In this document: positions 13,600-26,215 of the stretch, piece after piece
Numbering within the stretch: the first letter of the stretch is position 1
Layout of the letters: every line of letters starts with the position of its first letter
NCBI GenBank assembly: GCA_021399445.1
Contig: JAJTUQ010000010.1
Coordinates: 124,001-188,000, forward strand
From: Xylogone sp. PMI_703
Taxonomy: Eukaryota; Ascomycota; Leotiomycetes
Length of the DNA: 64,000 nucleotides
Direction of reading: 5' to 3'
Notes under the pieces: model-generated
What the model was told of the DNA's origin: nothing
The model's input: only the letters and a program-made list of their open reading frames with translations
Databases searched by the model: none
Position numbers and translations under genes: made by a program

Positions 13600-16500
13600 T
13601 TATTATTATTTCTGTATTAGTGAGATCAAATATACTATTCTTAATCTTTTGTCTGTTTTTCTGACGGTTGATGATCAGTTTTTTCACTGTATTGATTAGA
13701 TCTTATAAGAGAAAGAGGTTTGTAGTTTTTGTAGTAATAACACAATGAACTTGTCCAAAGGCCTGCCTCTGGACTTTGAGAGTCTAGTCTGGTTCAAATA
13801 GAATATAAGTAGATGTACGAGTGAGATTATGAGTAGTACTTATCAAGGTAGTAGTAGAGATGAGAATTTTGGCATTCATAATTTCCTTGTCCTCATTTCT
13901 TGTGTTTGTCTCGCAGAAGTTAAATATAAGTTTTGACCTTGTTTGTATTAAAATAGTAGAGCTGATCAATATTGATGGAAATTGCTTGAAATCCTCGAAT
14001 AGCTATATTCATTATTAGTAACTACATATTATTTGATAGACAGAGGGATTGGAAGGGGAGTAACTTACATATTTCAAAATGAAAGTAGTGTTTGGAGTAA
14101 ATGAAAGAAGTACGAATTTCTCTAGTTGTTTTACATCTTCTTTTTCTGATATATTAGTGATAATATTGATTATTTCCTGGAATTTGGAGTTGCTCTGACG
14201 AAGTTGATGATGATTTGTCCACAAAGGACTTAGTTGTATATTATTTAACTAATTATTCTTCTTGAGATTTATTGACCGAAATGATAATCTATTATTGATT
14301 TTGTATATGTTTATTAACTCAGGGAAACTTCTACAAAGACGAAGAAAGAAAGTTTTCGACATAAATTGATTATTAATTTGTTTCAGTTTAAGATTATTTT
14401 GTCCTCAATTAATTTAAGCTAAATAATGTCTTTGATAATCTGCTTTGGTCTGTGTTTTCAGTATCTTTTTTATATCTGTAAGACTTTGTATTTACTCATC
14501 CTTCATGGGACATTGTTAAAGTCGAACTTAATATTTCGGAAGATTCAAAATCGGATAACCAAAGAAATGTGTATTCTCTCTTCGTCGGATTATCATAGAT
14601 TCTAAATTAGCATTAAGATCTTCGACAACCTTATGTGTTTTTCTTGTAAATATATTTTCTTCTGATATGATTTTCTTATATATAATAACAATTGATATTA
14701 TGTTAATTATGTTGTTTCTGTGTAATAGATGATTTTTGTTATATTACTCTTTATTCTCCAGGGTTCTTATATGCTCATTAAGATCCTCTGGACTAGTCTC
14801 GAATAGTGTCCTGGAAATTACTTAAATGTCTAGATAATTAATAAGTGTTTGTGTTCTGAAGTACAATAAAACTTAAGTTATTAGACGATGATCTAATTGT
14901 AGCTTATTTCATATTATTAGTCCCCAGGTAAGTTTATCTTTATGGCTAATTAACTTTGAACTTGATTTTTTAGGATACTTATGTTTGATTTTCTGTTAGA
15001 ATCTTGGTAGAAGTTATGTTTAAAGGCAGTTTACAGATATGATAAAGACGAACTTCTCGGAACTATTTGAAGAAATATAATACTCGTCATATATAACTTG
15101 TCTGTATAACGAATTTGATATTGTCTTTTCTCCAGAGTCATAATAAACAAAGGTTTCGAAACCTGTTAATACTTTCTTATTAATGAACTTTGAGAATTCT
15201 GTTGTCTAAACTATTATAATACTAAAAAGTGATATGATTAATGTTAGACTATAATATATATTTGTTAACATTATTTTAGTTAATTCTTTATGTTCAATAT
15301 ATAGATATTATATGTTTTATTAATCTTGTGATGGACATTTTGTATTATGTGGCTGAGGATTGTTAATTGTGTTTTTGGGTAAATGTCGAGCTTTAGTGTT
15401 GGCCATATTCGAAGACTGTATTTGTATTATATCATCATGGGCTAAGAAAAGTAGTCTCCAGACAATGATTAATCTTATTATCTGAGTAGTTTTTCTGACA
15501 CCAGGATTATCTGTAAGAAAGTCACCAAGAATATTATGGGAATATTTATGTATTAGCATAAACCAAATCCTAAGTAGTTGATGTGGCATTAACCTAAGCC
15601 TTAAACTTTTTATTTTGACTATATTAGTTTGTTTAACTTTTATAAAATCAAGGATTTGAAACAGTTTGTAGGTTTTTCTTTATGAATCTTTAGTTAACTG
15701 TTCAAGAGTAAGATTCTGAGTAAGTCGTTGTACCTTAGTATATCGTTAGTATAACTATTATTTTAATCAAACAGTATTAAAGATGTTTGATAGTCATTTA
15801 TATATCTGAGATCTTTTTTGTAATCATGGTTAATATGTTTGTTTTGGCTTTTTTTTCTTTATTACTCATTAAACCGTTCGTATCCTCTTTTTGCATGTCT
15901 AGAATCTTATCTTCCGGATCGGGTCTTGGAGGTTGTTTCTTGGGTGTTGTTCTCCGGATACTTGATAATTCTGCTGAAGAAGCTCCTGATTGAGAAATGG
16001 ACAGTCTGTCAATGCTATCATTGTCTGGCTCTTTGTTAATCAGATCTATGGTCTCAGAAGACTTTGGACTTTTGGTGGGATAGTTATTTGTAATGGCTTG
16101 TAACTTTTGTTTTTGTCTTTGAAGTATATCATTGTCATCTTTTGGCCTGGTATAGATATTTTTTGCAAGAATATCATGAGATTTAGCTGACTAAACAAAT
16201 GTATTTTCTGATATTGATTCTTCTGATGGAGTAATAGTTGTAATGTCCTAAGTAAGATAACATTAGTCAGATTTCTTTACTTAAGTGTTTCATCAGTATT
16301 ATCTAAGTTTTTACTTACTTTGTTTGTTTGTTGATTTTGATGAGTTGGTGTGAATGGAATCGTCAGCTTTGGATTTGGTCTTTTATTTTTTAATGGTTGG
16401 ATGCAGAGATGTAGAATATAAGTTTGTTGATGAGTTTATATATTTTGTAGTGTGACTCGTTAATATTTTGACTGAGTAATTAAAAGAGTATTATTTTGTG

Positions 16501-17300
16501 AAGTAATATAGACTAATTTGTGTAAGTTGGAATCATAAGGAAGTACGTCATCGTTTGTTAGTTTAGCCTGGAATTTCTCGAAATCGAAGTCTAGTTCAGT
16601 TCGTTGGTTTGCCTGCTTCTGTAGTCCTTCTGGTGAAAGATATGAAGTGAGGATATCCTCGAATTGATTTATATGTGTTTTGCTTGTCACTTTTACTGAG
16701 ATTTTGTATAGATCAGAGATATGGGCAGTTGGGAAACTGAGACGTGATGAAGAAGTATAGCTTGAATTAACAGGATGTATATACTGCAGAGGTGCTCTAT
16801 GGGTTGGACTTGTAGAGAAGCTATGTTACGAGGACGATGTTTGACTCTGGGAGGGAGAAGCGAAAGCTTGAAATTGTGTATGTTTATTTGGTGTCCTTGG
16901 AGCTCTTCTTTTCTGATTGTATAATGAGTATTTTGCTAACGTATATAATGTTTTATTTATTCACGTAATTGGAATATTCTTTTAATTGTATTGTGAGACA
17001 AGGCCTGGTTTGATGTTGTTTATGATGTTGGTCGTAAGTGTTCGACTAGCTAGAGTCAAAAGCTTTGTATCAGGGTTGATGGACAGATCTAATTCTGAAT
17101 TTGCTAACGTAGCTTTGATAGTTTACATTATTTGTGCATAACTTTGTTTGTTAAGATCTAGTCCTTCTTTGATATTCGTAGTTATTATGTTTCCAGAGTT
17201 ATTCCTGGGCGAGTGTGATATGTACTAAGCCAGTGACCTTGGAGTTTGTGCCATGATTGTATACAGTAGTCTTCTGATGTTTGTCAGAGATCTGAAATTA
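13600..17300 (-). mobile_element. Unclassified repeated element, copy A (RIP-degraded)
   Basis: Read on the minus strand from about 17250 down to 13600, this is a long coding remnant of a protein I do not recognise. The N-terminal part includes NKTLYTLAKYSLYNQKRR (about 16930). A gag-like middle open piece (16460-16690) carries LDFDFEKFQAKL. A later part (15320-15589 and 15100-14760) includes GFETFVYYDSGEKT, and the C-terminal part (13784-13969) includes the piece ILFEPD. The same order recurs in copy B, 4.2 kb to the right. I found no YxDD box, DDE block or terminal repeat. Copy A extends about 500 bp further left than copy B. Confidence 0.65.
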
Positions 17301-18335
17301 AAGTTTTACTGAGAGTAATGATGTATTATGGTACTTTGATATTGATCTTTGCAGATTGGTCTAGAACAAGTGTAGTAAAGTTCGTGGAGTGTTTCTTGAC
17401 GTGGTTGTTGTTGTAAGAAGCCAGAGTAAAGTTTAAAGGTAAAGTTGAGATTATTAGTTTAATAAGTAATATTAGTTAATAAAGAACATGAACAAAATAA
17501 CTTGTGATTGATTACCTTGGGTTGAATTGGTAAGAAAGATTGTTTTGAAAGTGATATTGTGTATGGGTGTAAAAGAAAAAAGGATGGTGGCTGAAAAATG
17601 AGGTGAACGATCAAAGTTCTCAGAGTTTAGATCGAAAAATAAGATCAGTGTTCTTGGTTCGATATTGAGGTTTGACTTATAATAATATTATAGCCAGATT
17701 GCTTTGACTCAAAATAAAACATGTTTAATTATAGGACTTGGTGTATGAGGACGAATAAAAGAATAATATGGTATGTTTGTATGATAAGAAGTATAATTAG
17801 CAAAAGGTAAATTGATTTATTGTTCTAAATATGACATAACTTCTGATAAACATTATTTTTCAGATGTTATTACAACTGTTGTTATAATCTTTTTCTTATT
17901 ATATTATAGGCTTAACTTTTGTAACCAGATATAATATTAGGAGTTAACTTTCCTTGATCAAATATAAGCTTCTGCAGTCTTTGCTATCATTGGATTGAAT
18001 ACACTATTCCTGAGCTTGTTATATTGTTTTTGGTGATCAATGATAATATATTTCATATTATTAGATGGATCTCATTAGAGATGCAGTTTCGTCTGCTTCT
18101 TACAGTCACTTGGATGACATGTCCAATCCCTCTCTTCTCAAGTCTGATTGCCTAGTCTAGCTTCAACAGAATTCAAGTAGACATGCAAGTTAAACTGTGT
18201 ATTATACTTATTATAATAGTAAGTACGAAGGAAATCTGTGTCTCCTGGCTTTTGTTATGTTATTTCTATTGTCTATTTCATAAAGTCAATCATTTTATGT
18301 CGAATATGGAGTAGTATAAAAGATGAATATAATAT
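17300..18335. other. Spacer between element copies A and B
   Basis: AT-rich except for a less decayed patch around 18060-18200. No coding or structural signal was recognised. The 67-aa frame at 18238-18441 runs into copy B and is not a gene. Confidence 0.5.
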
Positions 18336-21300
18336 ATGTAAAAAAGAAAGAAGTACGAATTTCTTTGGTCGTTTTGTATCTTCTTTCTTTGATATATTAG
18401 TGATGATATTGATTATTTCCTGGAATTTGGAGTTGTTCTGACAAAGCTGATGATGATTCGTTTATAATGAACTTAATTTTACTTTGTTTATTTATTTATT
18501 TTTTTTAATGTTCGGTGAACAGAGAATAGTTTTATTGTTTGTCTTATATATATTTGTTAATTTGGAAAGTCTTCTATGAGTTAGTAAAGAAAAGTCTTTG
18601 ATGTAGATTAGTTATTAATCTGTTTTGATTTAGAATCATCTTGTCCTTGATTAATCTTATACAAATAAAGGTTTTAACAATTTGCTTTGGTTTATGTTTT
18701 TAATGTTTTTCTTATATCTGTAAGACTTTGTATTCACTCGTTTTTCGTGGGACATCATTAAAGCTGAATTTGATATTTCGGAAGATTTAAAATCGGATAG
18801 CTATGGAGAAATGTGTATTCTCTCTTCGTCGGATTATTATGAGTTCTAAGCTAGCACTGAGATTTTCGATAACTTTGTGTACTTTTCTTGTAGATATATT
18901 TTGTCTTGATATGACTTTTTTATATATAATAACAACTGATGTTATACTAATAGTGTTGTTTTTATACAATAAGTGGTTGTTGTTATTATATTACTCTCGG
19001 TTCTTAAATATTTTGGTATAATTATTGATATTCTCTGGACTGGCTTGAAATAATGTTCTTGAAATAGTTTAGATATCTGGATAGTTGATAGATGTTTGTG
19101 ATCTGAAGTATGATAAAACTTATGTTGTTTAATGGTGATATAGTTCAATATATTCTGTATTATTAATCTTTGGCCAAGTCCATTTTTATAGTTGGCTAGC
19201 TTTGAACTTGTTTGTTTAGTATAAGTTCTTTTAATTTCTTGTTAGAATTATGATAAATGTTGTATTTAAAGATAGTTTGTGGAAGTGATAAAGATGAACT
19301 TCTTAAAATAATTTCGTGAGGAGTTATACTCGTTATATATAACTTATTTGTACAACAAGGTTAGTATTATCTTTTTTCTAGAGTCATAGTAGATGAAGGT
19401 TTCGAAACCTGTCGATACCTTTTTATTAATGAACTTTAAGAATTTTACTGTCTGAGTAATTATAATACTAAGAGATAATATGATTAATGTTAAACTATGG
19501 TGTATATTTGCTGACATTATGTTAGTTAATTCTTTGTGTTTAATATATAGACATTATATATTTTATTGATTCTCGAATGGACATTTTGTATTACTTGTCT
19601 GAAAGTTATCATTTGTGCTTTTAAGTAAATGTCGAGATTTAGTGCTGGTTACATTTTAAGACTATGTTTTCATTATTTTGTCATAAGTTGTGAAGAATAG
19701 TTTTTAGACAAGAATTAAACTTATTATCTGAGTAATCTTTCTGATACTAGGATTATTTATAAGAAAGTTATTAGGAATACTATAAGAATAGTTATATATT
19801 AGTATAAACCAGATCTTAAGTAGTTGATATAGCATTAACCTAAGTCTTTATCCTTTTGTTTTGACTGTGTTAGCTTGTTTAACTTTAGATAAATCGAATA
19901 TTTGAAATCAATTGTGAGTTTTTTTTTATGACTTTATTGTTAACTTTTCTGAAGTAGATATCTTAAGTTGTTTTATCCTAATATATTGTTAATATAATAG
20001 TTATTATAATTAAATAGTATTAAAGATACTTGATAGTTATTTATATATCTGAGATCTTTTTTAGATTCAGGTTTGTGAAGTCTGCCTTAGCTTCTTGTTT
20101 ATTATTACAATATGTATCTTCTTAAGCTTTAATAGAGTGCTTATGACGATGTATCCATTTATATATCTAGATGTTTAAGTCTTCTGGTGTTGATTTTTGA
20201 ACTGATAAACTTAATTTTGAAGAAGAAGATTCTTGATCTTATGTTGTTATAGTTTATTATCAACTATCATATTGGTAAGTCTTTGTACTTTTGGAGTTTA
20301 GTCTTTATTTTTGTTATGTCTTAGTTTCCTTTTCTGACTTTGTTTGTCTGTATTCTTATTGTTAGTAGAGATGTCTGATTCCGATATAGTAGGAGTATCA
20401 TCAGGTGCTGTTATAGAAAGTGTATTATTTGCTGTATTCTTTTCTGTTGGAGTAGAAGTTGTAACATTTTAAGTAAGATAATATTAGTCAGATTCCTTTA
20501 ATCAAGTGTTTCATTAGTATTGTCTAAGTTTCTACTTGCTTTGTGTGTCTGCTGATTTTGATGATTAGGTGGGGTCTGAATCGATGGCTTTAGGTTTGGT
20601 CTTTTATTTTTTAATAACTGGATGTTCAGATGTAAAATAAAAGTTTGTTGACGAGTCTATATATCTTGCAAGGTGACTTGCCAATGTCTGGCGTGTGTAA
20701 TTACAAGAGAGGTTCTTTGTGACATGGTATAAACGAGTATATGTTTGCTTGAATCATAAGGAGGAACTCTGTTATTCGCTAGTTTAGCTTGAAACTTTTC
20801 AAAATCAAAGTTTAGTTTAGTTTGTTTGTCTGCAGGCTTCTGTAATCCTTCAGTGATGAGATATGAAGTGAGGATATTTTGGAATTGTCCTGAGTATGTT
20901 TTGTTTGTCATTTTTATTGTGACTTTGCATAGATCAGACGCATGAGCTGCTGTGTAGGATAAGGCTGACATGGAATTCTGGCTTGTATTCGGAGATAATG
21001 GCTTATTGTATTGGATAGATGATTGTGGATGACTGTGCAAGTATGACGGCCTAGAATTTTTTTTCTGATTATATAATGTATGCTTTGCTAATGTGTATAA
21101 AGCTTCATTGATCCATGTGATCAGAACATATTCTTAGTGGTATTGTGTGATGAGATCTGGCTTGATGTTTTTGATGGTATTGGTAGTAAATGTTCGATCT
21201 GCTAATGTTGAGAATTTCGTATCCAGGTTTATTAAAGGATTTAAGGATGAATTCGCAAAAGTAGTAGTAAGAGCATGCCTCAGTGCCATGTATTTATTGT

Positions 21301-21480
21301 TATCCAGTCCAAATCCTTCCTTCACATTGGTAGAGCAGACGTTCCTGGTCTGGTTCTTAGGAGAATGTGTGTTGTACTAGTTGAGGGGTTTGGGAGTGTC
21401 CTTTATGTTGGTGAGTAGTGATTCTTCTGTATAACGTTTGTTAAAGACATGAAAACTGAAAGTGTACTGTAGACTTACAG
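18335..21480 (-). mobile_element. Unclassified repeated element, copy B
   Basis: Second copy of the 13.6-17.3 kb element, same strand. Its longest open part (20657-21040, minus, 127 aa) contains the pieces LNFDFEKFQAKLANN and PPYDSSKHILVY. These match copy A's LDFDFEKFQAKLTND and LPYDSNLHKLVY. A second piece (21134-21325) contains NNKYMALRHALTTTFANS. Shared nucleotide blocks include the 14105-14200 / 18350-18450 pair. Both copies are littered with stops. Copy B is slightly less decayed at its right (5') end. Function unknown. Confidence 0.65.
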
Positions 21481-22480
21481 GATTTTATTATTAGATGTTG
21501 TGAACTAAAAAGAATGGCCATAATTGGAGTATTTGAGACGTACTATAGATATGGACTGTTGTCAGTTAGCTAGTTCAAAGTAAAAGTAAGATCAGTAGGT
21601 GATAGCCGAATACAGTACTGTAGACAATAGACAAAGATAAAGTGCATAGTGAAAAGTGATAGTTTTGAATAATAAGAAGTAGTATTCTAAAATTTAAATG
21701 TGTGATATAATCTACATAAAGGAGATAATAATTAGAACCCGAATATTAACCTTCAATGTTAGAAGTATGATGGTCTGGTCCATAAATATATGGGCAAATG
21801 ATCTTTTGCCGGGCGTGATACCAGGAAGTAACTATAGTCGAGAATCAAAACAATCAGTTAACAGTGCAAGAGTAAAGGCTAAGAATACATTATTATACAT
21901 ACGATAAAGCTTGATTGGATAGATCTAGATGTATAAGTAATAATATAAAGACGTCAAAAGAAAATAATAGTGACATGTAAGCATAAGAGAGAATTCTTTG
22001 AATATTGATACAGTACTGGAGACATGTGATCAGAGTAAAGAGAGGTCAATGTATTAAATTTTGAGAAATTAAAGTAAACCCCAGGAAACGTGTTATATTA
22101 ACGTGTTTTAATGTGTTTTAATATAAGATAAGACATTTTAGTGATTTTTAAAAATATAAATACTAGTACTGTGCCCTAAATACAGTAGAAATAAATATTG
22201 TCATAAAAATAACTGGATATTCCTCAAAATTTAATTTCATAAGCAGGCCACATTATATGTGATCATACTTAGTTATTTTTGAAAATTAGTATGTTTCAAA
22301 TGTATATAAACTATATAAACACAAAGATCATAATTAATAACTTAGTAATATAAGAAATTGTTAGAAAGATATACCTTTATTTCTGTCTTTTTGTAGTCAA
22401 TAAATAGTATTAGTAGTATATAATATCATGTGTTTGTTTTATAATGATTTAGATATATATTTTATGTTAGAGTAATTACA
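21480..22480. other. AT-rich sequence with no recognisable content
   Basis: Right edge of the AT block. I see no coding, repeat or RNA signal beyond short chance frames (such as 21698-21907). Confidence 0.5.
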
Positions 22481-22703
22481 AGTTATTGTGCTGTTTTACG
22501 ACTTACTGGGTATATAAAGACAACTTCATTAGTATATCTGCTTAATATCATTTTCAAAGTCAAATAATATGTCGTATTCCAGGAAGACTGTTTTATAGGC
22601 ACAGCAGAATTCGGGAGTAATAATACATACGGGAGAAAGGTTAGTGGACTAACTATTTTCGGCGTTCTTAGCGTCGCTGCTAGTAGCGAGAACCCGTTCA
22701 CTA

Positions 22704-22870
22704 TAGCAGCTAACGATTAATAAGACAATGGTTATTACAACAGTTACTATAATGGTTAGAACAACGACTTAAGACAATGGTTACTACAATGGTTAGACCA
22801 GCGACTACGACAACTATAGAACAACAATTAGAACAACGGTTACCGTAACGATTACCAATAAAGTCTGCAA
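22704..22870. repeat. Degenerate short tandem repeat (AACNNTTNN-like)
   Basis: Imperfect 9-18 bp tandem units of the type ACAATGGTTACTACA and AGAACAACGA recur about ten times. The unit is too degenerate for an exact copy number. Minus-strand frames across it give low-complexity Cys/Asn/Val runs and are not genes. Confidence 0.6.
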
Positions 22871-23587
22871 CGAAAATGAACCTCGCCGAAGAGCATATCC
22901 GTCTCTGGACCTGAGCAATCGCTGCTCTAACCTGAGCTAAGTCCTGAAGCCCTGAGCATACCAATGAGTCAGCCGGAGCGTGCTCGGGGGGCCTCCTTTT
23001 GCTCCCTTGAGAGTCGGCTATAGTTTCTATGTTATCTATATATATATTTTGCTAATGCCTGTTATCCGGAACACAGCCACCCCCCTTGAACCTATCAAGA
23101 TGTCGTGATAGTGTACGTTCTCACATCCCCTGTCAGACTTATAACGGCCCCCGCCGGAGCTAATTCTTGATCCCCGCCAGCTAGAGCCGTACCCCCCAAC
23201 TTTTATTGAACTTCGCAAATTCAACCTCATCGCATGCAAATTCACTGCGTCAATCCGTTAACCACTCATTCAACTCCCCTTTGCCACAGGAAGTCGTACC
23301 GATATACACGATATTATTCTATAATGACCGTCGGCAGATAATTCCGTATAGTTTCAAATATCCGAAAAAGATAGCACGAATCCTAGGTGTTAACATCTCT
23401 TCACGAACGTTATTATTCATACGAGGCAAATGTAATCCTCTTGCTAGCAAAGTTGTATTTGAGAATAGGAATACAACGTCCGATGCCTCTCTTAGGTAAG
23501 GTCCTATTTATGCAAGACTAGGTAATACTAATGAGGCACTATAGTTATAATAAGATTACGATAACTGGTATGTTTAATGGGCATGGT

Positions 23588-23990
23588 GAAATTCATGCAG
23601 GTGTGAAAGTGATCAGAGGAAGATCTACACTCAGGCTCTATCTGCCTGAGGAGCAGAAAAATTCATGGAGGTAAACAAGGCAAGGCGGGATCATCTCGGC
23701 CGCGGAGTGGCTTCAACAGAGTGGTTTACGGTCATTAGTGCGCCCGTTAGCTGTCGTACGATTCATGCAGCAGCGAGACTGAGCCAAGTTAAGCATCATG
23801 GATAAGTACAGCAGGAGAGCCACGCAAGCAATACGAGGCAGACTTATCTCGGTAACAGGCTACACTAATAAAAAGGTCTCGAAATTGGCGTTAATCCTGA
23901 ACGATTGAAATTCATGCGTGGATAAAAGCAACGCCAGGGAAGGATGATACAGCTTTAGTCCCCTCTAATATACCTGGGAAATTCATGCAA
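23588..23990 (+). repeat. Five dispersed copies of GAAATTCATGCAG
   Basis: Near-identical 11-13 bp motifs occur at 23588, 23657 (TCATGGAGG variant), 23759, 23907 and 23978, spaced 69, 102, 148 and 71 bp. All are in the same orientation in otherwise dissimilar sequence. Function unknown; it could be the residue of a decayed tandem array or a binding-site cluster. Confidence 0.6.
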
Positions 23991-24029
23991 AACAAGGCTA
24001 GTATCATGTTAGTTGATCGAGTTGCGGGG

Positions 24030-24500
24030 TTGCGACGAGGAGGGGCTTACATCAAGATTCTTTCCTGTATACCAAAAGGACCCAAAACACGATAAGGCAG
24101 AATCATGTCGGCGGCAAAGTTGCATTGATCGGATGGGTTTGAGTATATTGTGGCGGACGTGATTCTTGGATGTCTTGAGACTGATGGAAAGGGCGTGATA
24201 TCGAGGAGGGGCTGTGATAGTGCTCGGCTTGTCCTGACACTCAGCATAAGGCGGGTTAGAGCACGGATGAAAATGCAACGCAGAGAGGGCTGCGGCAGTG
24301 CTCAGCCCGCCAGTTATATGGTCCGATCCACCAGAACAGGAGCTGGCTTAGCAAGGGTTGTGGCAGCACTCAGCTCGGCACTTCTGCATGATGTGAATCT
24401 GGCTGCCAGGGAAGGATGAGACCCTAGCCCAGCTCGATCTCTGATGAGGTGGCTGAGAAGGGCTAGAGGATACGGCAGGGCTCATTGCCCCCCAGAGAAT
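24030..24500. repeat. Degenerate tandem repeat of about 80-90 bp
   Basis: Cores such as GAGGAGGGGCTGTGATAGTG (24205), GAGAGGGCTGCGGCAGTG (24285), AAGGGTTGTGGCAGCACTC (24354) and GAAGGGCTAGAGGATACGG (24453) recur roughly every 80-100 bp. The block GCCAGGGAAGGATGA occurs at 24405 and also at 23931, linking this array to the preceding motif cluster. Frames of 80-116 aa across it on both strands are by-products of the repeat. Confidence 0.5.
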
Positions 24501-24642
24501 GGTGCCAGGGAGGCAATGCATGATGGTGTGAGGTGTATCGGGTATGAATAGTTCGCAGTGTAAGACTACTACTGAATTGCTCTGACGATAAGCAGTTGAT
24601 AAAGGAGATAGGTGAATCTCTAACCGAAAACTGATAGGGAAT

Positions 24643-25504
24643 CTAAAAAGAAGTCGTAAAGTACGAACAGCTGAGGAGACGGAAAGGGTAAGTGACAATG
24701 CAAGTAGGATTGTTTGATAAGATGTGAGTCGACTTTATTTCCTGGGTGGGGTATAAGAGGTCTTTTGCGTTACCTGCTCTGCTAGTGAGAGATTGAACAA
24801 ATTCAAAATCTTCAGAATCCAGGTTAAACTCTGTGCTCTTGACAGCGTATGCTAAATAAAGGCGTACAACGTGAGCGAGAAGCAAATTTCGCTTTGATAA
24901 ATTATGCTAAGTGTGAAGGGTAGAGTAAAGGTAAAGGCGCCTGGCTAGGAAAGAAATGATTCTGATGAAATAAATCATGAGGAATTGTGATAATATACGT
25001 AGAACAACTGAGTCATCGTAGTCCTTTAGAAAGAATCTTAGATGCTGTCTGATCTTTAGCTTGCAATTCGAGAGGTCGATATAGGCATAAGAGCAATCCA
25101 TCATTCCTTACTCGATTGGTGACTTACTGTGAAAGTTCAACCAGAGGCGTTTTACGTGACTACATAGCATTGCAGACGTTTGACTGTCCGGGATTCTCGT
25201 ATATCTTATGTTAAATCAAATTCTCACAGGTACCCTTAAAAAATTTAAGAGCTGTTTAGAATATACATGTTATACCTCAGTGTACGCCTTCTATAATAGT
25301 GAATATTAGCGTTGCGGCATTCCCGAGACCGGCACTAGAAATATTGATCGGTCCACTTACAGCGAATGAATCTGTCAGCCATATAAGGAAATTTCGGAAT
25401 GCTGTTTTAAAGGACTTGGCCCACTTTTCGATTGATTTAGTACTCAAACGTCGTGGGTTTTGAATAAAGTAGCGTGACTTTTGGTATACGGATATGTGGG
25501 TCAA
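24643..25504 (-). pseudogene. Possible coding remnants, unrecognised
   Basis: Three short minus-strand frames (25277-25504, 24907-25104, 24643-24885) have protein-like composition. Examples are the pieces KSIEKWAKSFKTAFRNFLIW and STEFNLDSEDFEFVQSL. A GT donor after the first and AG sites upstream of the later ones would allow splicing, but no consistent gene could be assembled. They may be a decayed multi-exon gene. No family recognised, and the call is weak. Confidence 0.25.
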
Positions 25505-25843
25505 ATATTGTCCGAATCACATTTATCAACTACGCGCGAAGATAAGGTATCTCGCAAGGTCCCTGTAAAACCCTGAAGGCAAGGAGCTCTAATACTATGT
25601 TAAAGTGGTGGCATGTTACTTTGGTATGTGCTCGGATAAACCACCGTTACCTCTAGGCTCACAGCTGCATCTCTCTGCAAATTTCTAAGGCCTTCTGGGG
25701 TGTGCGCACAGATGCAGTGGCGGTTTAACCAGGTATATACGAAGTATATCTCGAGCGCGGGGAAAGGCGCAATCCATGATGAGTTACTTCCCTCGCCAGA
25801 TTCATTATAAGGCAGCAGTGTCGGCTAAGATGTAATCGCCAGT

Positions 25844-25916
25844 CCTCAGGCACATGCATTGACTCCGACAAAAGTGGGGCGCACTTGTCGGAGTCGGGCC
25901 ATGCATATGCCTGAGG
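25844..25916. repeat. Long imperfect hairpin
   Basis: Left arm 25844-25871 begins CCTCAGGCACATGCAT and ends GACTCCGACAA. Right arm 25885-25916 is its complement apart from one mismatch and a 4-nt bulge. The loop is 13 nt. Nothing nearby explains it. Confidence 0.8.
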
Positions 25917-26215
25917 CCTGGAGATTGTCGGTAGATAATGTTGATTTGGCTTAGCGGTAAGTGACGTCGCAGGCTACTGTCCGGTCGCGACCTTTTCATC
26001 TTTATCCACCTCAAACCTCTTCATGGGCTAGTCTCAGATGCGAGCGGATCAAGGACAGGATATAGTGTTTGCGAATGCCAAAAATAGCTGCTGCCGGGAT
26101 ATTTTCATCCTGAACCTCCGCCTACACAACCCCTCATTGCACTGCGCCTCCTTACTCTCATGCTCGAACACGACGTTATAAAACCTACTTTTTATCCTTC
26201 TTTCTTCAAGTCGAC

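Larger units (their letters stand above)
1..22480. other. AT-rich, RIP-degraded transposon block
   Basis: This stretch is overwhelmingly A/T, with stop codons in every frame every few tens of bases. The only longer open frames are fragments inside decayed elements. Where reverse transcriptase, integrase or chromodomain sequence can be recognised, Gln and Trp codons are repeatedly replaced by stops. That is the pattern expected of RIP (C to T at CpA). Composition changes abruptly near 22,480. Two short balanced patches inside the block (5408-5622, 11286-11522) are later insertions. I see no intact host gene here. Confidence 0.9.

Noticed and set aside
24009..24698. Overlapping 66-116 aa frames on both strands
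   Set aside because: They follow the degenerate 80-90 bp array and overlap each other; no splice signals or protein-like continuity.
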